NCBI RefSeq assembly: GCF_037975245.1
Contig: NC_092569.1
Location: 2,989,001-3,053,000, forward strand
Reading direction: 5' to 3'
Length of the DNA stretch: 64,000 bases
DNA from: Apostichopus japonicus
Taxonomy: Eukaryota > Echinodermata > Holothuroidea > Aspidochirotida > Stichopodidae
Every line of letters starts with the position of its first letter. Position 1 is the first letter of the stretch. A model generated the notes under the pieces. The model saw only the letters and a program-made list of their open reading frames with translations. It searched no databases and was not told where the DNA came from. The translations under genes and the position numbers were made by a program. Below, piece after piece: positions 26,301 through 33,093 of this stretch.

Positions 26301-28355
26301 GGAATACTAGGGTCACTTAACCCATGATTATGTATTAAATAAACATTTACCAGAGCGTGAATGTAATGTTTCTATTTGACATCTCAATTTCTTTTTAATA
26401 GATCCTATGATATCTTTCAACAATCCAGGCCTCTTTGCTTGAACTATATTAATTAATCCCAATGCACCTCCAACCATATTTATCTGTTTTCGTTCCATGA
26501 TTCTTACTATTCTAGTGGATATTTCTATAGAAACATTTAGTGAAGTATTTTTTATTGCCCTAAATAGTGTCATTTCATTACAACAATAGCTTAGGCTGTG
26601 ATTTTTACATGCAATTCTGGATACATTAGGTCTATGGCAAACACGTTGGTTAGCTTTGCCTTTATTGCTATTTGATTTGAAAGGTAACAGACAAACTGTC
26701 TCGCATAACATTAAATACATGTATTTGTATAATGGATAACATGATACCTACTCTGCTGTCAGTATCAGCAATCCTTGACAAAGAAATGTATGTAACCCCT
26801 GCTCTCAAAAAGATTACAAAATACAAAAATTTTCTCACCAAGAGCTGTTTTCCATCCCCATTCAGTAAGACCGATTCAAGAGTTTGCTGAATAAAGACTC
26901 CTTCATCGAGGTCTTCTAGGAATCTACACAGAATATAAACAACACAAACATTTAATGGTAGTATGTTAACACTTTGTAGCAGAATTCACAACAGAAAAGT
27001 AACACTTCCGACTTTGTAAGCTTTGCATTAAACCCCCCCCCCCCCCCATCTTATTTTTCCACCCACAGCCCTCTCATCTTTCCAATTGCCTCGCAATTTG
27101 TAGAATTGGGATTAATGATACAGTAGCATTACTAACTGTAGTACCGTGAAGGAAATTTAAATATTCATCTGTGCATTTTAATTTCAATGCATTTCAAGTT
27201 CTGTAAACAGATAACTCCTCACAATCGAGTCTGAATACATCGAAATAGTCGACATAGGGAAAGGAAAGAGAATATGGAAAATAATACTTTAATAATTTAA
27301 GAGCATTTCGAACATGTAAGTTATATGTCATTTATTCAACAAGATTATGCTGAGCTTTGCTGAGAGTGGGGGTTGGGCCCTGGCCATGGGAAATGAACCA
27401 ACTTGAGGGGGGGTGTGGGAAGGGGTTCGATCCATTTCTTTTCCATCGGCCTCATTGGTGACATACGATACCTGTTCAGATCAGAGATGTATTTGTGAAT
27501 GCTCTCGAATGCTAAGTAAAATCTTCGAAGGATATCCATATGGTTCTCTCGGAAGGCTTCGTCCAAATCTTGTAGATCCTGCAAATCAAACGACATTGAA
27601 GCAACATTAGTAAGGGTTAATTATCTAAGCATAAACTGAGCTTGACCCACAGGGTAAATTTCAAATTTCTGTGGTTAATTCCAACCCTCTGTAGTCTTTG
27701 GTCACACCCCTAATGCTGAAAAAAAAAAACACTTTCCTTTCAGTGAGTTTCAAATTTAGGAAAATTTTTATGTGACAATTTAATTGATAGGAGCCATTAG
27801 TTTTGACCCATCCTTCTTTTCTATGTGATTTACAGGGATTATTTAATGACCCTCCAAATATTGCAATATGTTCATAAAAAAGTTTCATGATTTTTGAGAA
27901 TCTAATTTGGCTAAAATAGTCAAAATTTGTTTTGCTAAGTTAGGTAGACTTTCACTGAATTTTGGTACCATTAACTTTTAAATCAGGTGCCTTTCATTAA
28001 TGGCTATCACCTCACACAAATTCCTCACACAGAGTTGTGCAATATCTTAATTACCATGCTGAGAAGAGCTAGCAACACATTTCAAACAAACTAAATCACA
28101 TACAACTAATTGGTGCAACTAAATCCTTACCGGACTGGAATCAATTTTATGGTCATAGTATTCAGATCCTTTGAAATAGTTGAAGTCAAACAAGATGTCT
28201 GCATATTTCATTTGGTCGTGTTTAGTCTCAAGTCGAAAGACTGGTGGCACAAAATCTGCCAACCTCAGAAGCTCTGCGATAATGGCATTCCCCCTGGAAA
28301 CCAACTTTAGGACAGTCTGACCACAGAGGTTATTATCTGCAAGAAAGTCGGCCAT
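5245..28355 (-). CDS. WASHC5: WASH complex subunit 5 (strumpellin), complete 29-coding-exon gene
   Basis: Strumpellin is a large helical scaffold subunit of the WASH complex (WASH1, FAM21, CCDC53, SWIP, strumpellin), which drives Arp2/3-dependent actin branching on endosomes for cargo recycling. Joining the 29 exons listed separately gives 3486 nt, i.e. 1161 residues plus stop, against 1159 in human. Every intron is GT-AG and every phase joins cleanly. Recognisable family segments are the N-terminus [105 protein letters not shown], and the C-terminus IFDEF. ATG 28355 lies in CAAAATGG, a good start context, and matches the family N-terminus. A T-rich acceptor ends at 28371, 15 bases upstream, implying at least one untranslated upstream exon. 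There is no frameshift or missing block, so the gene looks functional. Human alleles of this gene cause spastic paraplegia 8. Confidence 0.96.
5705..5785. repeat. G-rich minisatellite in WASHC5 intron 28
   Basis: Repeats of GGGAGGGG with interspersed GGTTGAA, beginning with a run of ten Gs. The G-rich strand is the plus strand, so the pre-mRNA is C-rich here and the non-transcribed strand could form a G-quadruplex close to the exon 28 donor. Confidence 0.8.
5795..5882 (-). CDS. WASHC5: WASHC5 exon 28
   Basis: Residues 1113-1142. Acceptor TTGTTCACAG, donor AGACAG|GTATGT. Encodes [22 protein letters not shown]-rich minisatellite starts 10 bases into the following intron. Confidence 0.94.
6085..6475. 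repeat. Intron 27 tandem repeats (GACT-rich block, then about 124-bp unit x2.7)
   Basis: 6085-6142 is a degenerate GACTGACTCATT-type repeat. From about 6147 a unit of roughly 124 bp with CTACTTCTGTGGTTGA, TCCATCACATTCT and TGACGTATCCATCTC recurs two and a half times with few differences. Confidence 0.8.
6527..6686 (-). CDS. WASHC5: WASHC5 exon 27
   Basis: Residues 1060-1113. Acceptor GGTTTGCAG, donor TCAAG|GTTTGT. Encodes [20 protein letters not shown] and [16 protein letters not shown]. Confidence 0.94.
7269..7365 (-). CDS. WASHC5: WASHC5 exon 26
   Basis: Residues 1028-1060. Acceptor CTTTTCAG, donor TGTCG|GTGAGC. Encodes [20 protein letters not shown], then TQLPKL. Confidence 0.94.
8002..8140. 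repeat. 14-bp tandem repeat, about 10 copies, in WASHC5 intron 25
   Basis: The unit GTACCATATTTTGT, alternating with GTACCGTATTTTGT, repeats from 8002. It explains the repetitive short open frames on both strands here. Confidence 0.9.
8236..8365 (-). CDS. WASHC5: WASHC5 exon 25
   Basis: Residues 984-1027. Acceptor TCCTTTCAG, donor GCTAAG|GTGAGT. Encodes [20 protein letters not shown] and [13 protein letters not shown]. Confidence 0.94.
8687..8790 (-). CDS. WASHC5: WASHC5 exon 24
   Basis: Residues 950-984. Acceptor CATAACATAG, donor ACGA|GTGAGT. Encodes [20 protein letters not shown] and [10 protein letters not shown]. Confidence 0.93.
9205..9430 (-). mobile_element. tRNA-derived SINE in WASHC5 intron 23
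   Basis: Read on the minus strand from 9430, the element starts with a tRNA-like head: an A-box-like TGGCCAATAGG (9416-9406) and a B-box GGTTCCATTCC (9369-9359). The spacing of about 37 bp suits an internal Pol III promoter. The body follows with TGTGTCCTTGGGCAAGATGC, a word I associate with widespread SINE-like repeats of marine animals, and the element ends near 9205. It is in the same orientation as WASHC5. The family was not assigned, and no flanking duplication was identified. Confidence 0.72.
9497..9576 (-). CDS. WASHC5: WASHC5 exon 23
   Basis: Residues 923-949. Acceptor TATCTTTCAG, donor TTAAAG|GTATTA. Encodes [20 protein letters not shown]. Confidence 0.91.
10037..10211 (-). CDS. WASHC5: WASHC5 exon 22
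   Basis: Residues 865-923. Acceptor TTTCATGTACAG, donor ATAT|GTGAGT. Encodes [21 protein letters not shown] nearer GT after AAAG (10045) was rejected because only the used site gives the family length and phase into exon 23. Confidence 0.91.
10212..10690. repeat. About 145-bp tandem repeat, 3-4 copies, in WASHC5 intron 21 next to exon 22
   Basis: Units share GCTGTACATTAAAGATTT, GGATTACAACATAGAAAAGC, ACTTGCATCTTAATCAC and AGAAGATGTTGA. The array starts at the exon 22 acceptor, and each unit carries a copy of that acceptor motif (minus strand TGTACAG|CA). Confidence 0.85.
10953..11043 (-). CDS. WASHC5: WASHC5 exon 21
   Basis: Residues 834-864. Acceptor CTCTACCCTAG, donor ATACAG|GTAAAT. Encodes [20 protein letters not shown]. 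Confidence 0.92.
11983..12107 (-). CDS. WASHC5: WASHC5 exon 20
   Basis: Residues 793-834. Acceptor GATATTCCAG, donor CCAAG|GTAATA. Encodes [20 protein letters not shown] and [11 protein letters not shown]. Confidence 0.93.
12206..12505. repeat. 48-bp tandem repeat, 6 copies, in WASHC5 intron 19
   Basis: Units starting ATGATTTGTACTAGCACAGA recur at 12218, 12266, 12314, 12362, 12410 and 12458, exactly 48 bp apart. Because 48 is divisible by three, all copies are open on both strands, giving apparent 16-residue repeat proteins that I do not regard as genes. Confidence 0.95.
12794..12973 (-). CDS. WASHC5: WASHC5 exon 19
   Basis: Residues 733-792, phase 0. Acceptor CTCCCAAACAG, donor ACCAAG|GTAAAT. 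Encodes [20 protein letters not shown] and [18 protein letters not shown]. Confidence 0.95.
13128..13779. repeat. 83-bp tandem repeat, 8 copies, in WASHC5 intron 18
   Basis: GATTGGCTGT-type boxes recur at about 13132, 13213, 13297, 13380, 13463, 13546, 13629 and 13712. Each unit also has TACATTGTGACAGTCTCCTG and ACAGTGAGAGAGAAACTC. The right-hand copies are nearly identical and the left-hand copy is degenerate. The period of 83 gives overlapping nested open frames, which are artefacts. Confidence 0.93.
13827..13928 (-). CDS. WASHC5: WASHC5 exon 18
   Basis: Residues 699-732, phase 0. Acceptor TTCTTTCAAAG, donor GCCAAG|GTAAGT. Encodes [15 protein letters not shown] and [12 protein letters not shown]. 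Confidence 0.94.
14283..14363 (-). CDS. WASHC5: WASHC5 exon 17
   Basis: Residues 672-698, phase 0. Acceptor GATTTTACAG, donor ATCAAG|GTAAGA. Encodes [20 protein letters not shown] and LVGIIK. Confidence 0.94.
14449..14540. repeat. 18-bp tandem repeat, 5 copies, in WASHC5 intron 16
   Basis: The unit AAGGGGATCATATTTGGT is repeated five times with one C for T change. It is a multiple of three, so the frames stay open. Confidence 0.93.
14936..15340. repeat. 46-bp tandem repeat, about 9 copies, in WASHC5 intron 16
   Basis: Each unit runs GTAAACTTTAAGCAAACAGG then TGTGATGTCATAATTACA. Every copy carries TGATGTCA, one base from the CRE/ATF palindrome TGACGTCA. Confidence 0.92.
15434..15574 (-). CDS. 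WASHC5: WASHC5 exon 16
   Basis: Residues 625-671, phase 0. Acceptor CTTTGTGTAG, donor TATGAG|GTATAT. Encodes [20 protein letters not shown] and [17 protein letters not shown]. Two decayed partial copies of this exon lie in the preceding intron. Confidence 0.94.
15679..15763 (-). pseudogene. Decayed partial copy of WASHC5 exon 16 (copy B)
   Basis: This stretch aligns with the first half of exon 16 (15496-15580), sharing TTCTTTGATGCTATGTGT, GAAGAGCAGGCTAA and TGTCTGTGGAATAATCTGTA-like words. One extra base (CTTCAAAACAC for CTTCAGACAC on the minus strand) shifts the frame, and the AG of the acceptor is lost. It is part of a tandem duplication of about 190 bp that also copied intron sequence. 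Confidence 0.8.
15870..15956 (-). pseudogene. Decayed partial copy of WASHC5 exon 16 (copy C)
   Basis: A second partial copy of exon 16, closely related to copy B (both have TTTTGAAGATGGCTGATCTC) and lying about 191 bp from it. It keeps an acceptor-like TATGTAG at its 5' edge but shares the frame-shifting base, so inclusion would break the reading frame. Confidence 0.8.
16200..16310 (-). CDS. WASHC5: WASHC5 exon 15
   Basis: Residues 588-624, phase 0. Acceptor CCTCTCCAG, donor AGAGAG|GTAAGG. Encodes [12 protein letters not shown] and [20 protein letters not shown]. In human, this neighbourhood holds residues changed in spastic paraplegia 8; the motif is intact here. Confidence 0.94.
16437..16790 (+). 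mobile_element. 3' fragment of a non-LTR retrotransposon (CR1/Jockey-like tail) in intron 14
   Basis: The plus-strand frame ending at 16617 finishes with [20 protein letters not shown]. This fits the usual end of CR1/L2/Jockey-type ORF2 proteins (Arg/Tyr-rich, S-F-x-P-x-x-I-x-x-W/F-N). It is followed by a roughly 170-base tail ending GGACAATAAATTCAAATTC plus a short ATTCA repeat, typical of such 3' ends. The body of the element is absent. The element is antisense to WASHC5. Confidence 0.55.
17340..17415 (-). CDS. WASHC5: WASHC5 exon 14
   Basis: Residues 562-587. Acceptor CATTCTACAG, donor CTAAAG|GTAATT. Encodes the short [20 protein letters not shown] segment. Confidence 0.91.
17821..18242. 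repeat. About 63-bp tandem repeat, 7 copies, in WASHC5 intron 13, abutting exon 13
   Basis: GGTTGCTATGGTGA boxes occur at about 17841, 17896, 17961, 18026, 18089, 18152 and 18219. The last unit runs directly into the exon 13 donor at 18243. Each unit includes ACATACCTGTC, the reverse complement of that donor (GACAG|GTATGT); it is intact in four of the six copies outside the true site, altered to CTG|GTATG in one (17983) and destroyed in one (18111). Confidence 0.93.
18243..18409 (-). CDS. WASHC5: WASHC5 exon 13
   Basis: Residues 507-562. Acceptor CCTCTCCTAG, donor ATAGACAG|GTATGT. Encodes [20 protein letters not shown] and [19 protein letters not shown]. Its 5' splice site is copied in the tandem array that follows in intron 13. 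Confidence 0.93.
18688..18800 (-). CDS. WASHC5: WASHC5 exon 12
   Basis: Residues 469-506. Acceptor CTTCAACAG, donor GAGGAG|GTTAGA. Encodes [20 protein letters not shown], almost unchanged from human. Confidence 0.94.
19514..19643 (-). CDS. WASHC5: WASHC5 exon 11
   Basis: Residues 426-469. Acceptor CATTTATAG, donor AATG|GTGAGT. Encodes [19 protein letters not shown]. Confidence 0.93.
19780..19975 (+). mobile_element. Short fragment of a reverse-transcriptase-type ORF end in intron 10
   Basis: The plus-strand frame ending at 19974 contains [18 protein letters not shown] and [15 protein letters not shown]. This resembles the C-terminal end of many non-LTR retrotransposon ORF2 proteins (basic stretch, then S-x-x-x-x-W-x-x-LP). 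No RT catalytic motif is present, so the call rests on pattern alone. Confidence 0.4.
20340..20464 (-). CDS. WASHC5: WASHC5 exon 10
   Basis: Residues 384-425. Donor AAGGAG|GTAGGT. Encodes [20 protein letters not shown]. The acceptor (CTTCGGTAG, border 20464) is weaker than the others; it was chosen because it alone gives the right phase and avoids upstream stops. Confidence 0.88.
20922..21093 (-). CDS. WASHC5: WASHC5 exon 9
   Basis: Residues 327-384. Acceptor TCCCGGCAG, donor AGGAC|GTAAGT. Encodes [20 protein letters not shown] followed by [10 protein letters not shown]. Confidence 0.93.
21646..21759 (-). CDS. WASHC5: WASHC5 exon 8
   Basis: Residues 289-326, phase 0 at both ends. Acceptor TCTCAAAG, donor CTGCAG|GTACGT. 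Encodes [20 protein letters not shown]. Confidence 0.93.
22862..23014 (-). CDS. WASHC5: WASHC5 exon 7
   Basis: Residues 238-288, phase 0 at both ends. Acceptor GTCCCCCAG, donor TGG|GTAAGG. One of the most conserved blocks, with [20 protein letters not shown] and [15 protein letters not shown]. Confidence 0.95.
23935..24007 (-). CDS. WASHC5: WASHC5 exon 6
   Basis: Residues 213-237. Acceptor TTCCTCAG, donor AATCAG|GTAACA. Encodes [12 protein letters not shown], nearly identical to the vertebrate segment. Confidence 0.92.
24421..24462. repeat. CAG/CAA/GAC trinucleotide repeat in intron 5
   Basis: CAGCAGCAGCAACGACAACG-type triplet run, about 40 bp, close to the exon 5 donor. Confidence 0.8.
24529..24648 (-). 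CDS. WASHC5: WASHC5 exon 5
   Basis: Residues 173-213. Acceptor CATTTCAG, donor TTTAG|GTAATT. Encodes [19 protein letters not shown] and [11 protein letters not shown]. Confidence 0.92.
24816..25138. repeat. 49-bp tandem repeat, about 6.6 copies, in WASHC5 intron 4
   Basis: The unit has ATCAGTGGATSGATACATGT then TAAAAATCATGAAATGTTTC and AAATAAAAT. Copies differ almost only at GGATCG versus GGATGG. Confidence 0.93.
25637..25737 (-). CDS. WASHC5: WASHC5 exon 4
   Basis: Residues 140-173. Acceptor TCTCTGCAG, donor TACAG|GTAAAA. Encodes [12 protein letters not shown] and [13 protein letters not shown]. An AT-rich minisatellite begins just upstream of its acceptor. Confidence 0.92.
25755..26135. 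repeat. AT-rich minisatellite, about 31-36-bp unit, 11 or so copies, in intron 3
   Basis: Repeats of TAATCAATATTCATGCAGAT plus AATTATTGTAC with small length changes. The array begins close to the acceptor of exon 4 (25738). Confidence 0.9.
26328..26720 (-). other. ATG-initiated 130-codon open frame inside WASHC5 intron 3
   Basis: An uninterrupted minus-strand frame from ATG 26720 to a stop at 26328. The product is basic, with a hydrophobic patch ([12 protein letters not shown]) and KKKLR near the end. I do not recognise a family, and its base composition is like the surrounding intron. It is unusually long for chance in such AT-rich DNA but may still be chance or a retroelement relic. Confidence 0.2.
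26839..26923 (-). CDS. WASHC5: WASHC5 exon 3
   Basis: Residues 111-139. Acceptor TCTGTGTAG, donor CTTG|GTGAGA. Encodes [20 protein letters not shown]. Confidence 0.92.
27472..27578 (-). CDS. WASHC5: WASHC5 exon 2
   Basis: Residues 76-111 (last codon split). Acceptor GATTTGCAG, donor AACAG|GTATCG. Encodes [12 protein letters not shown] and [13 protein letters not shown], both typical of strumpellin. Confidence 0.93.
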
Positions 28356-28370
28356 TTTGCAGTCTGCTCA
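28131..28370 (-). CDS. WASHC5: WASHC5 coding exon 1 (with 15 nt of 5' UTR)
   Basis: Encodes residues 1-75 from ATG 28355-28353; the coding part is 28131-28355. The acceptor is a T-rich tract ending CATAG, and the donor is CCG|GTAAGG, phase 0. It carries the conserved [11 protein letters not shown] and [11 protein letters not shown] segments. Confidence 0.93.
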
Positions 28371-28742
28371 CTATGAAAAAAATATATAAAATTGATGAAT
28401 GGGAGTATCAGTCATAATAATTGCCTCAAATTATAGTGAAATTAACGTTTATGAAGTGGCAAATAGTGAACAAGGCCAAATAGCCATATGAATTAACTTC
28501 AGAAACAACACATAGCCTTGGCCTATATCTACTACTAGCCTAGCCAACAGGCCAAGACAGTTATATCTCACTGAACCTACAACTTAGCCTAAGTCAGGGA
28601 AAATCTAGTACCACATCACAAATGCTATGCAAAATGGGCAATTACTATACAAGTGCAAAGATGTACTGGCTTGTAGGCCTCAGTTTTAATAGGGATACTG
28701 TAATGTTATATACTGTACTCAACTTTGTGTGATTTGGGCTAG

Positions 28743-30338
28743 CCTAGAATTCTGCGGAGAATAGAGAAATTTTATGAAGAACTATACCAAAGCAATCAGC
28801 AAACCGGAGACATAGATGATTCTAAGGAGAAAGTACCCAAAGTTGAATGCTGGGAAGTAGAATATGCTTTAAGCCAAATGAAACGGGGCAAGGCCCCTGG
28901 ACAGGACAACATAATGATGGACACACTAAAAGAAGCAGGGGATGCAGTTAATAAGGAACTGGCAAAGCTCTTCACAGCTTGTCTTCACCAAGGGAAGGTG
29001 CCTCAAAAGTGGAAAGATGCCAACATGATAATATTGCACAAAAAAGGAGACAAAAGGGACTTGAAGAACTACCGGCCCATTAGCCTTCTATCCAATATAT
29101 ACAAGCTTTTCGCAAAGATTCTGACAAACAGACTGGAAAGACTTCTAGACGACAACCAACCAAGGGAGCAGGCGGGATTCAGAAGAAATTTCTCAACAAT
29201 AGATCACATTCACACCCTCAACCAACTGAAGGAAAAATGTCAGGAGTTCAATATACCTGTATGTGTCGCTTTCGTGGACTATGAGAAAGCTTTCGATTCC
29301 GTTGAAACCTGGGCAGTTCTCGAGGCACTGAAAGAGCAAGACATCAACCCTAACTACATCAAAGTAATCAAAGATATCTATACTGGCAGCACAACTACTG
29401 TTAAGTAACATAAAGAAAGCAACAAAATACCAATAAGGAAAGGAGTGAGGCAGGGAGATACCATATCTCCAAAGCTCTTTACAGCATGCTTAGAACACAT
29501 CTTCAAAGACATCAATTGGGAAGATAAAGGTATCAATGTGAATGGGGAGAAGCTCAACCACCTCCGTTTTGCTGATGATATAGTCATAATAGCTAACAGC
29601 TTCAACGAAATGGAGAGCATGCTACAGGACTTGGACATAGCAAGCAGGAAAAGAGGACTGAAAATGAATATGAAGAAGACCAAAGTAATGGCAGACCAAT
29701 CAGTTAAACACAAACAAATCATCATTAATGGAACAGAATTGGAACATGTATCTGAATACATTTACCTGGGACAAAGGTTCACTCTCACCGAAAGGAATCA
29801 AGATAATGAAATAAGGAGGAGGATCAAAGCAGGGTGGCAAGCATTTGGCAGATACAGCCACATCATGAAGGGCAATCTACCATTATGCTTAAAAAGGAAA
29901 GTGTATGACCAATGCATTCTCCCATCAATGACATATGCATCAGAAACATGGACACTAACAATTAAAATGGAAAGAAAGTTAGCAGCCGCACAACATAACA
30001 TGGAGAGGAGTATGCTTAACATAACATGCAAAGATCACAAAACCAATAAGTGGATAAGGGAACAGACAAAGGTACAGGATATAATGGAAGTAATCAAACA
30101 TCGTAAATGGACATGGGCCGGCCATGTCACTAGAAGGGGAGATGGAAGATGGAGCACGCTAACCACTGTATGGACACCGCTTGACGGGAAAAGGAACAGA
30201 GGCAGGCAAAGAAAGAGATGGAGAGATGAAATACAGAAATTCTGGAATGAAACCAATTGGTACACACATGCAAGGGAGAGAGAGAGTTGGAGATATCATG
30301 CTGAGGCCTTCATCCAGCAGTGGATCGACAACGGCTGA
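28743..30338 (+). pseudogene. 5'-truncated RTE-like non-LTR retrotransposon (reverse transcriptase ORF with one in-frame stop)
   Basis: One frame runs from 28743 to TGA 30336-30338 with a single internal TAA at 29406-29408. The RT domain is recognisable: GKAPGQDNI, LHKKGDKRDLKNYRPISLLS (fingers), AGFRRNFSTIDHI, VAFVDYEKAFDSV (motif A, catalytic Asp), VRQGDTISPKLF (motif B), and RFADDIVIIA (catalytic FADD near 29568). After it come AGWQAFGRY, ASETWTLT and WTWAGHVTRRGDGRW, typical of RTE-type elements. The apurinic-like endonuclease domain expected upstream is missing, so it is a dead-on-arrival copy. The 3' end is a short GAAGAAGAAGAAG tail right after the stop, as in RTE elements. It lies antisense to WASHC5, probably in its first (5' UTR) intron. 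Confidence 0.88.
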
Positions 30339-30353
30339 AGAAGAAGAAGAGTA

Positions 30354-32134
30354 GAGGTGGTCTTGGTGCCTGCCTGCACGGGCAAGTTTGGAATAGTTTC
30401 CAACCAGACGATATTGAGACCACTTAATATTCTTGTAGGCTATACCTAATTAAATAGGTCTTGTCCTAACAAATCACTATGGTAAGACTAACTTAGGCTA
30501 GGCTTAAGCCTGGGGAAAAATAGGTAAGACAGTGTAGCCTAACGTTAGGCCTTACAGTATGATGGAATTAGAAACAGACAGGAAACTTTTAATTTACCAA
30601 AAATTTAATTCGTGCTGTAAGGTTAATCAGCTGACATGGACTGCCATAACCAGACTTCACTTATATTTCAAACGAAGTTACGAGTTTCCTACGAGTCCAA
30701 CTGTAGCTTCGGGAGGTCAGAAAGAACCATGAACGTCAGCTTTGAAGGGGGTGTTTCTGTAGTATAATAATAGGCTAGTGTAGAAACTGTATACAAACTA
30801 CTAAATACTAGCCTACATGCGGACCGCAAGTGTAATACGAAACAAAATTACTCGCAATTGGAATGATGTCAGGGAAATGTCCAATTTATTTATATACGGT
30901 ATCTTATGAAAGCCATATTATGAAATCTCACAAATGTGAATCCTGATGCAAAAAGTTCGTAAACTTTTTATCTTTTGCTGATCGAGTTTCGGTGATGAAG
31001 TGAAATCAGGGGCACGTGTCCTCAGTTTCCTTGAGAAACCTCTATTTCAAAAATTAAAAATCCCGCCCATTTTAGAGAAATGTAAAAGACGCTTTTTCGT
31101 TGCAAAAGAAAGAAAAATAAAGTCAAACAATGTTTTTTTGTAGGAAAGATTTCTTAGAATCTTCCTTGTCCGAGTCAAAGACCGGAATGACATCTTTCTA
31201 AACATAAACATAATGGTTGTGATGATCATAGAGTCGCCCGAACAGGTTTCTATGGCCCGAAACTAGACAAGCAGTATCCTCAGTTACACTGAAGTGTTTC
31301 CGTGAGAGGCCCAAATGGTGGTCACCAGCATCCGTAAAATGAGAATCTCCAAGCACGTTTTCCGTGGATTTTAAAGTTTGCCCTCTATTTTATCACTAGA
31401 GACAACAAAGTAGGGCGAGTCGGCGAAAGGAATTAACATCAGGAGCACGCAGCTGACAAAACACAATTTACTCCGCAGGCGAAGCACTTGCAAGTTAAGT
31501 GAAAACCGCTCGTGTTTGAAATATAAAAACGTGCAAAAAAAATAGACGACACCACCATTAATTTAGGGATTTTCTTTTGTTGAGGAGAGTTTTTTCATCT
31601 TTATCACCGGGAGAGAGTGAACAGCTCTGCATTCAGTGTAAGTTTGATAAGCAAAACTCTTACATAAACCAAATACCATGATGTCTTCGTTTGACTTTTG
31701 AGTTTGAAGTAATTGATTTATCGCCATCCAGGGCCTACGCTACAGACTAGTTTTCCTGATTTAAGTTAAGCCTAGCCTAAGTCAGGCCTTGCCTAGGTCT
31801 TAGCAATCCTAGAAACTCTAGGCTACAGTAGGCTAGACTAGGCTCATAACCGTTAACATATTTCATAACCACTGAGGTTCTGCCCCTCTGTGTTTTGGAT
31901 ATTTCTTTTTCTTAGACAAAAATTTAGGTGTGTGCCCACTAATAAATTGTAATATTCCGTAAATTAGGACCATGAAAATTGAAGCAATCCACTTCTCCAA
32001 AGTGAAGGTTTAGGCTCTATCACAGTAACACTCTTATCGGATTAATTTTCATTTATTGCTGATTTTTTACCTTGGAAGCTTTCAACAACAAAGTTCTGTC
32101 TACAGGTAAGTTGGCCTGACGTTTCAGGTCCTAG
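30354..32134. other. Presumed WASHC5 upstream region; no coding gene seen
   Basis: The stretch 30600-31650 has more CpG than its surroundings and would be a natural place for the WASHC5 promoter and untranslated first exon. No confident donor was found on the minus strand. On the plus strand, TTCAGT|GTAAGT near 31640 resembles a donor. TAGGCCTA-type words cluster at 30480-30560 and 31750-31850. All of this is inference from position. Confidence 0.3.
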
Positions 32135-32697
32135 CAGGGGTGTTACTAAAACGAATGACAATTGTGTTACACATAACGAATGACAATATGTTTTACACAC
32201 TAAAAGATTGCGTTGACTAAAACGAATGACAGTAATGACAGCACAGACATTTTCTTCAACCGGATATCACAGTTCAGATTTCGTGGGTGTCTAGATCTAT
32301 AGTAAAGTACGGACAAGATAAAAAAGCACCTTATAGTAAGCGAAATTGTAAGTTTGATTTTATTAATTATTAGAAACTAACAATACTATAATCTTGAAAC
32401 GGCTTCAGTTATCTTTCTATATAAATCTACATAGAGGTAAAATGCACAACACTCAAGCGCATTCTCACACAAAAACTTTCCCTGTGGTTTCTATCCGTAA
32501 CTTACACCAAAACCCTGCAACCACGTAACATGCGATTTTCCTCAAATCATTTTTGCGCAGAAAACCAAAAACCGCATTTACTCCACTATCTCTTCTCAAT
32601 ACTGTCCTTCGTTGTCATTCGCTGTCATTCACAAATGATAATTAACCCTGTACAAAGTCAATTGTCATTCCGTCATTCATTTTAGTTTGTTCCCCTA
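32135..32697. mobile_element. MITE-like element with terminal inverted repeats
   Basis: The left end CAGGGGTGTTACTAAAACG and the right end, read in reverse complement, TAGGGGAACAAACTAAAATG, match over their length and continue into GAATGAC and AATTG on both sides. The YAGGGG termini are like those of hAT elements. The GAATGACA word is repeated several times inside both arms. There is no ORF. Target duplication is uncertain: CCTAGCAG occurs at both borders but overlaps the termini. Confidence 0.65.
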
Positions 32698-33093
32698 GCA
32701 GGATCTTCTGCAGAGGCTGAATGACAAGTGACAGTAACAGAACGGACAAATACACAGAATACAGACAGGTTAGCTGTAATTCTCTTACACAGTCTCTTTA
32801 GTGGATTGCTAACAGTTTTGTTTTATTTTGATAAACAACAAAGTTAACTTGAGTTCATAGTTTTGCTTTGGTACACTAGTTGAACCCCCCCCCACCCCCA
32901 TGCCTTGCTGACCAAGGGTGATTTTATCCAGGTGCATTTACAGTATTTGAGTCAGGAGGCCCCTTTTCTTCTTAGCTAACCTGTCCCTCCCTCGATTCAA
33001 GGTATAAAAGTAGCAGTGAAACTATTTGCTTTTGTGATTCTTCCTACCATATCCTGATGCTCCTTATCCCCTTCCAACCACTTAGTCTCCTTC

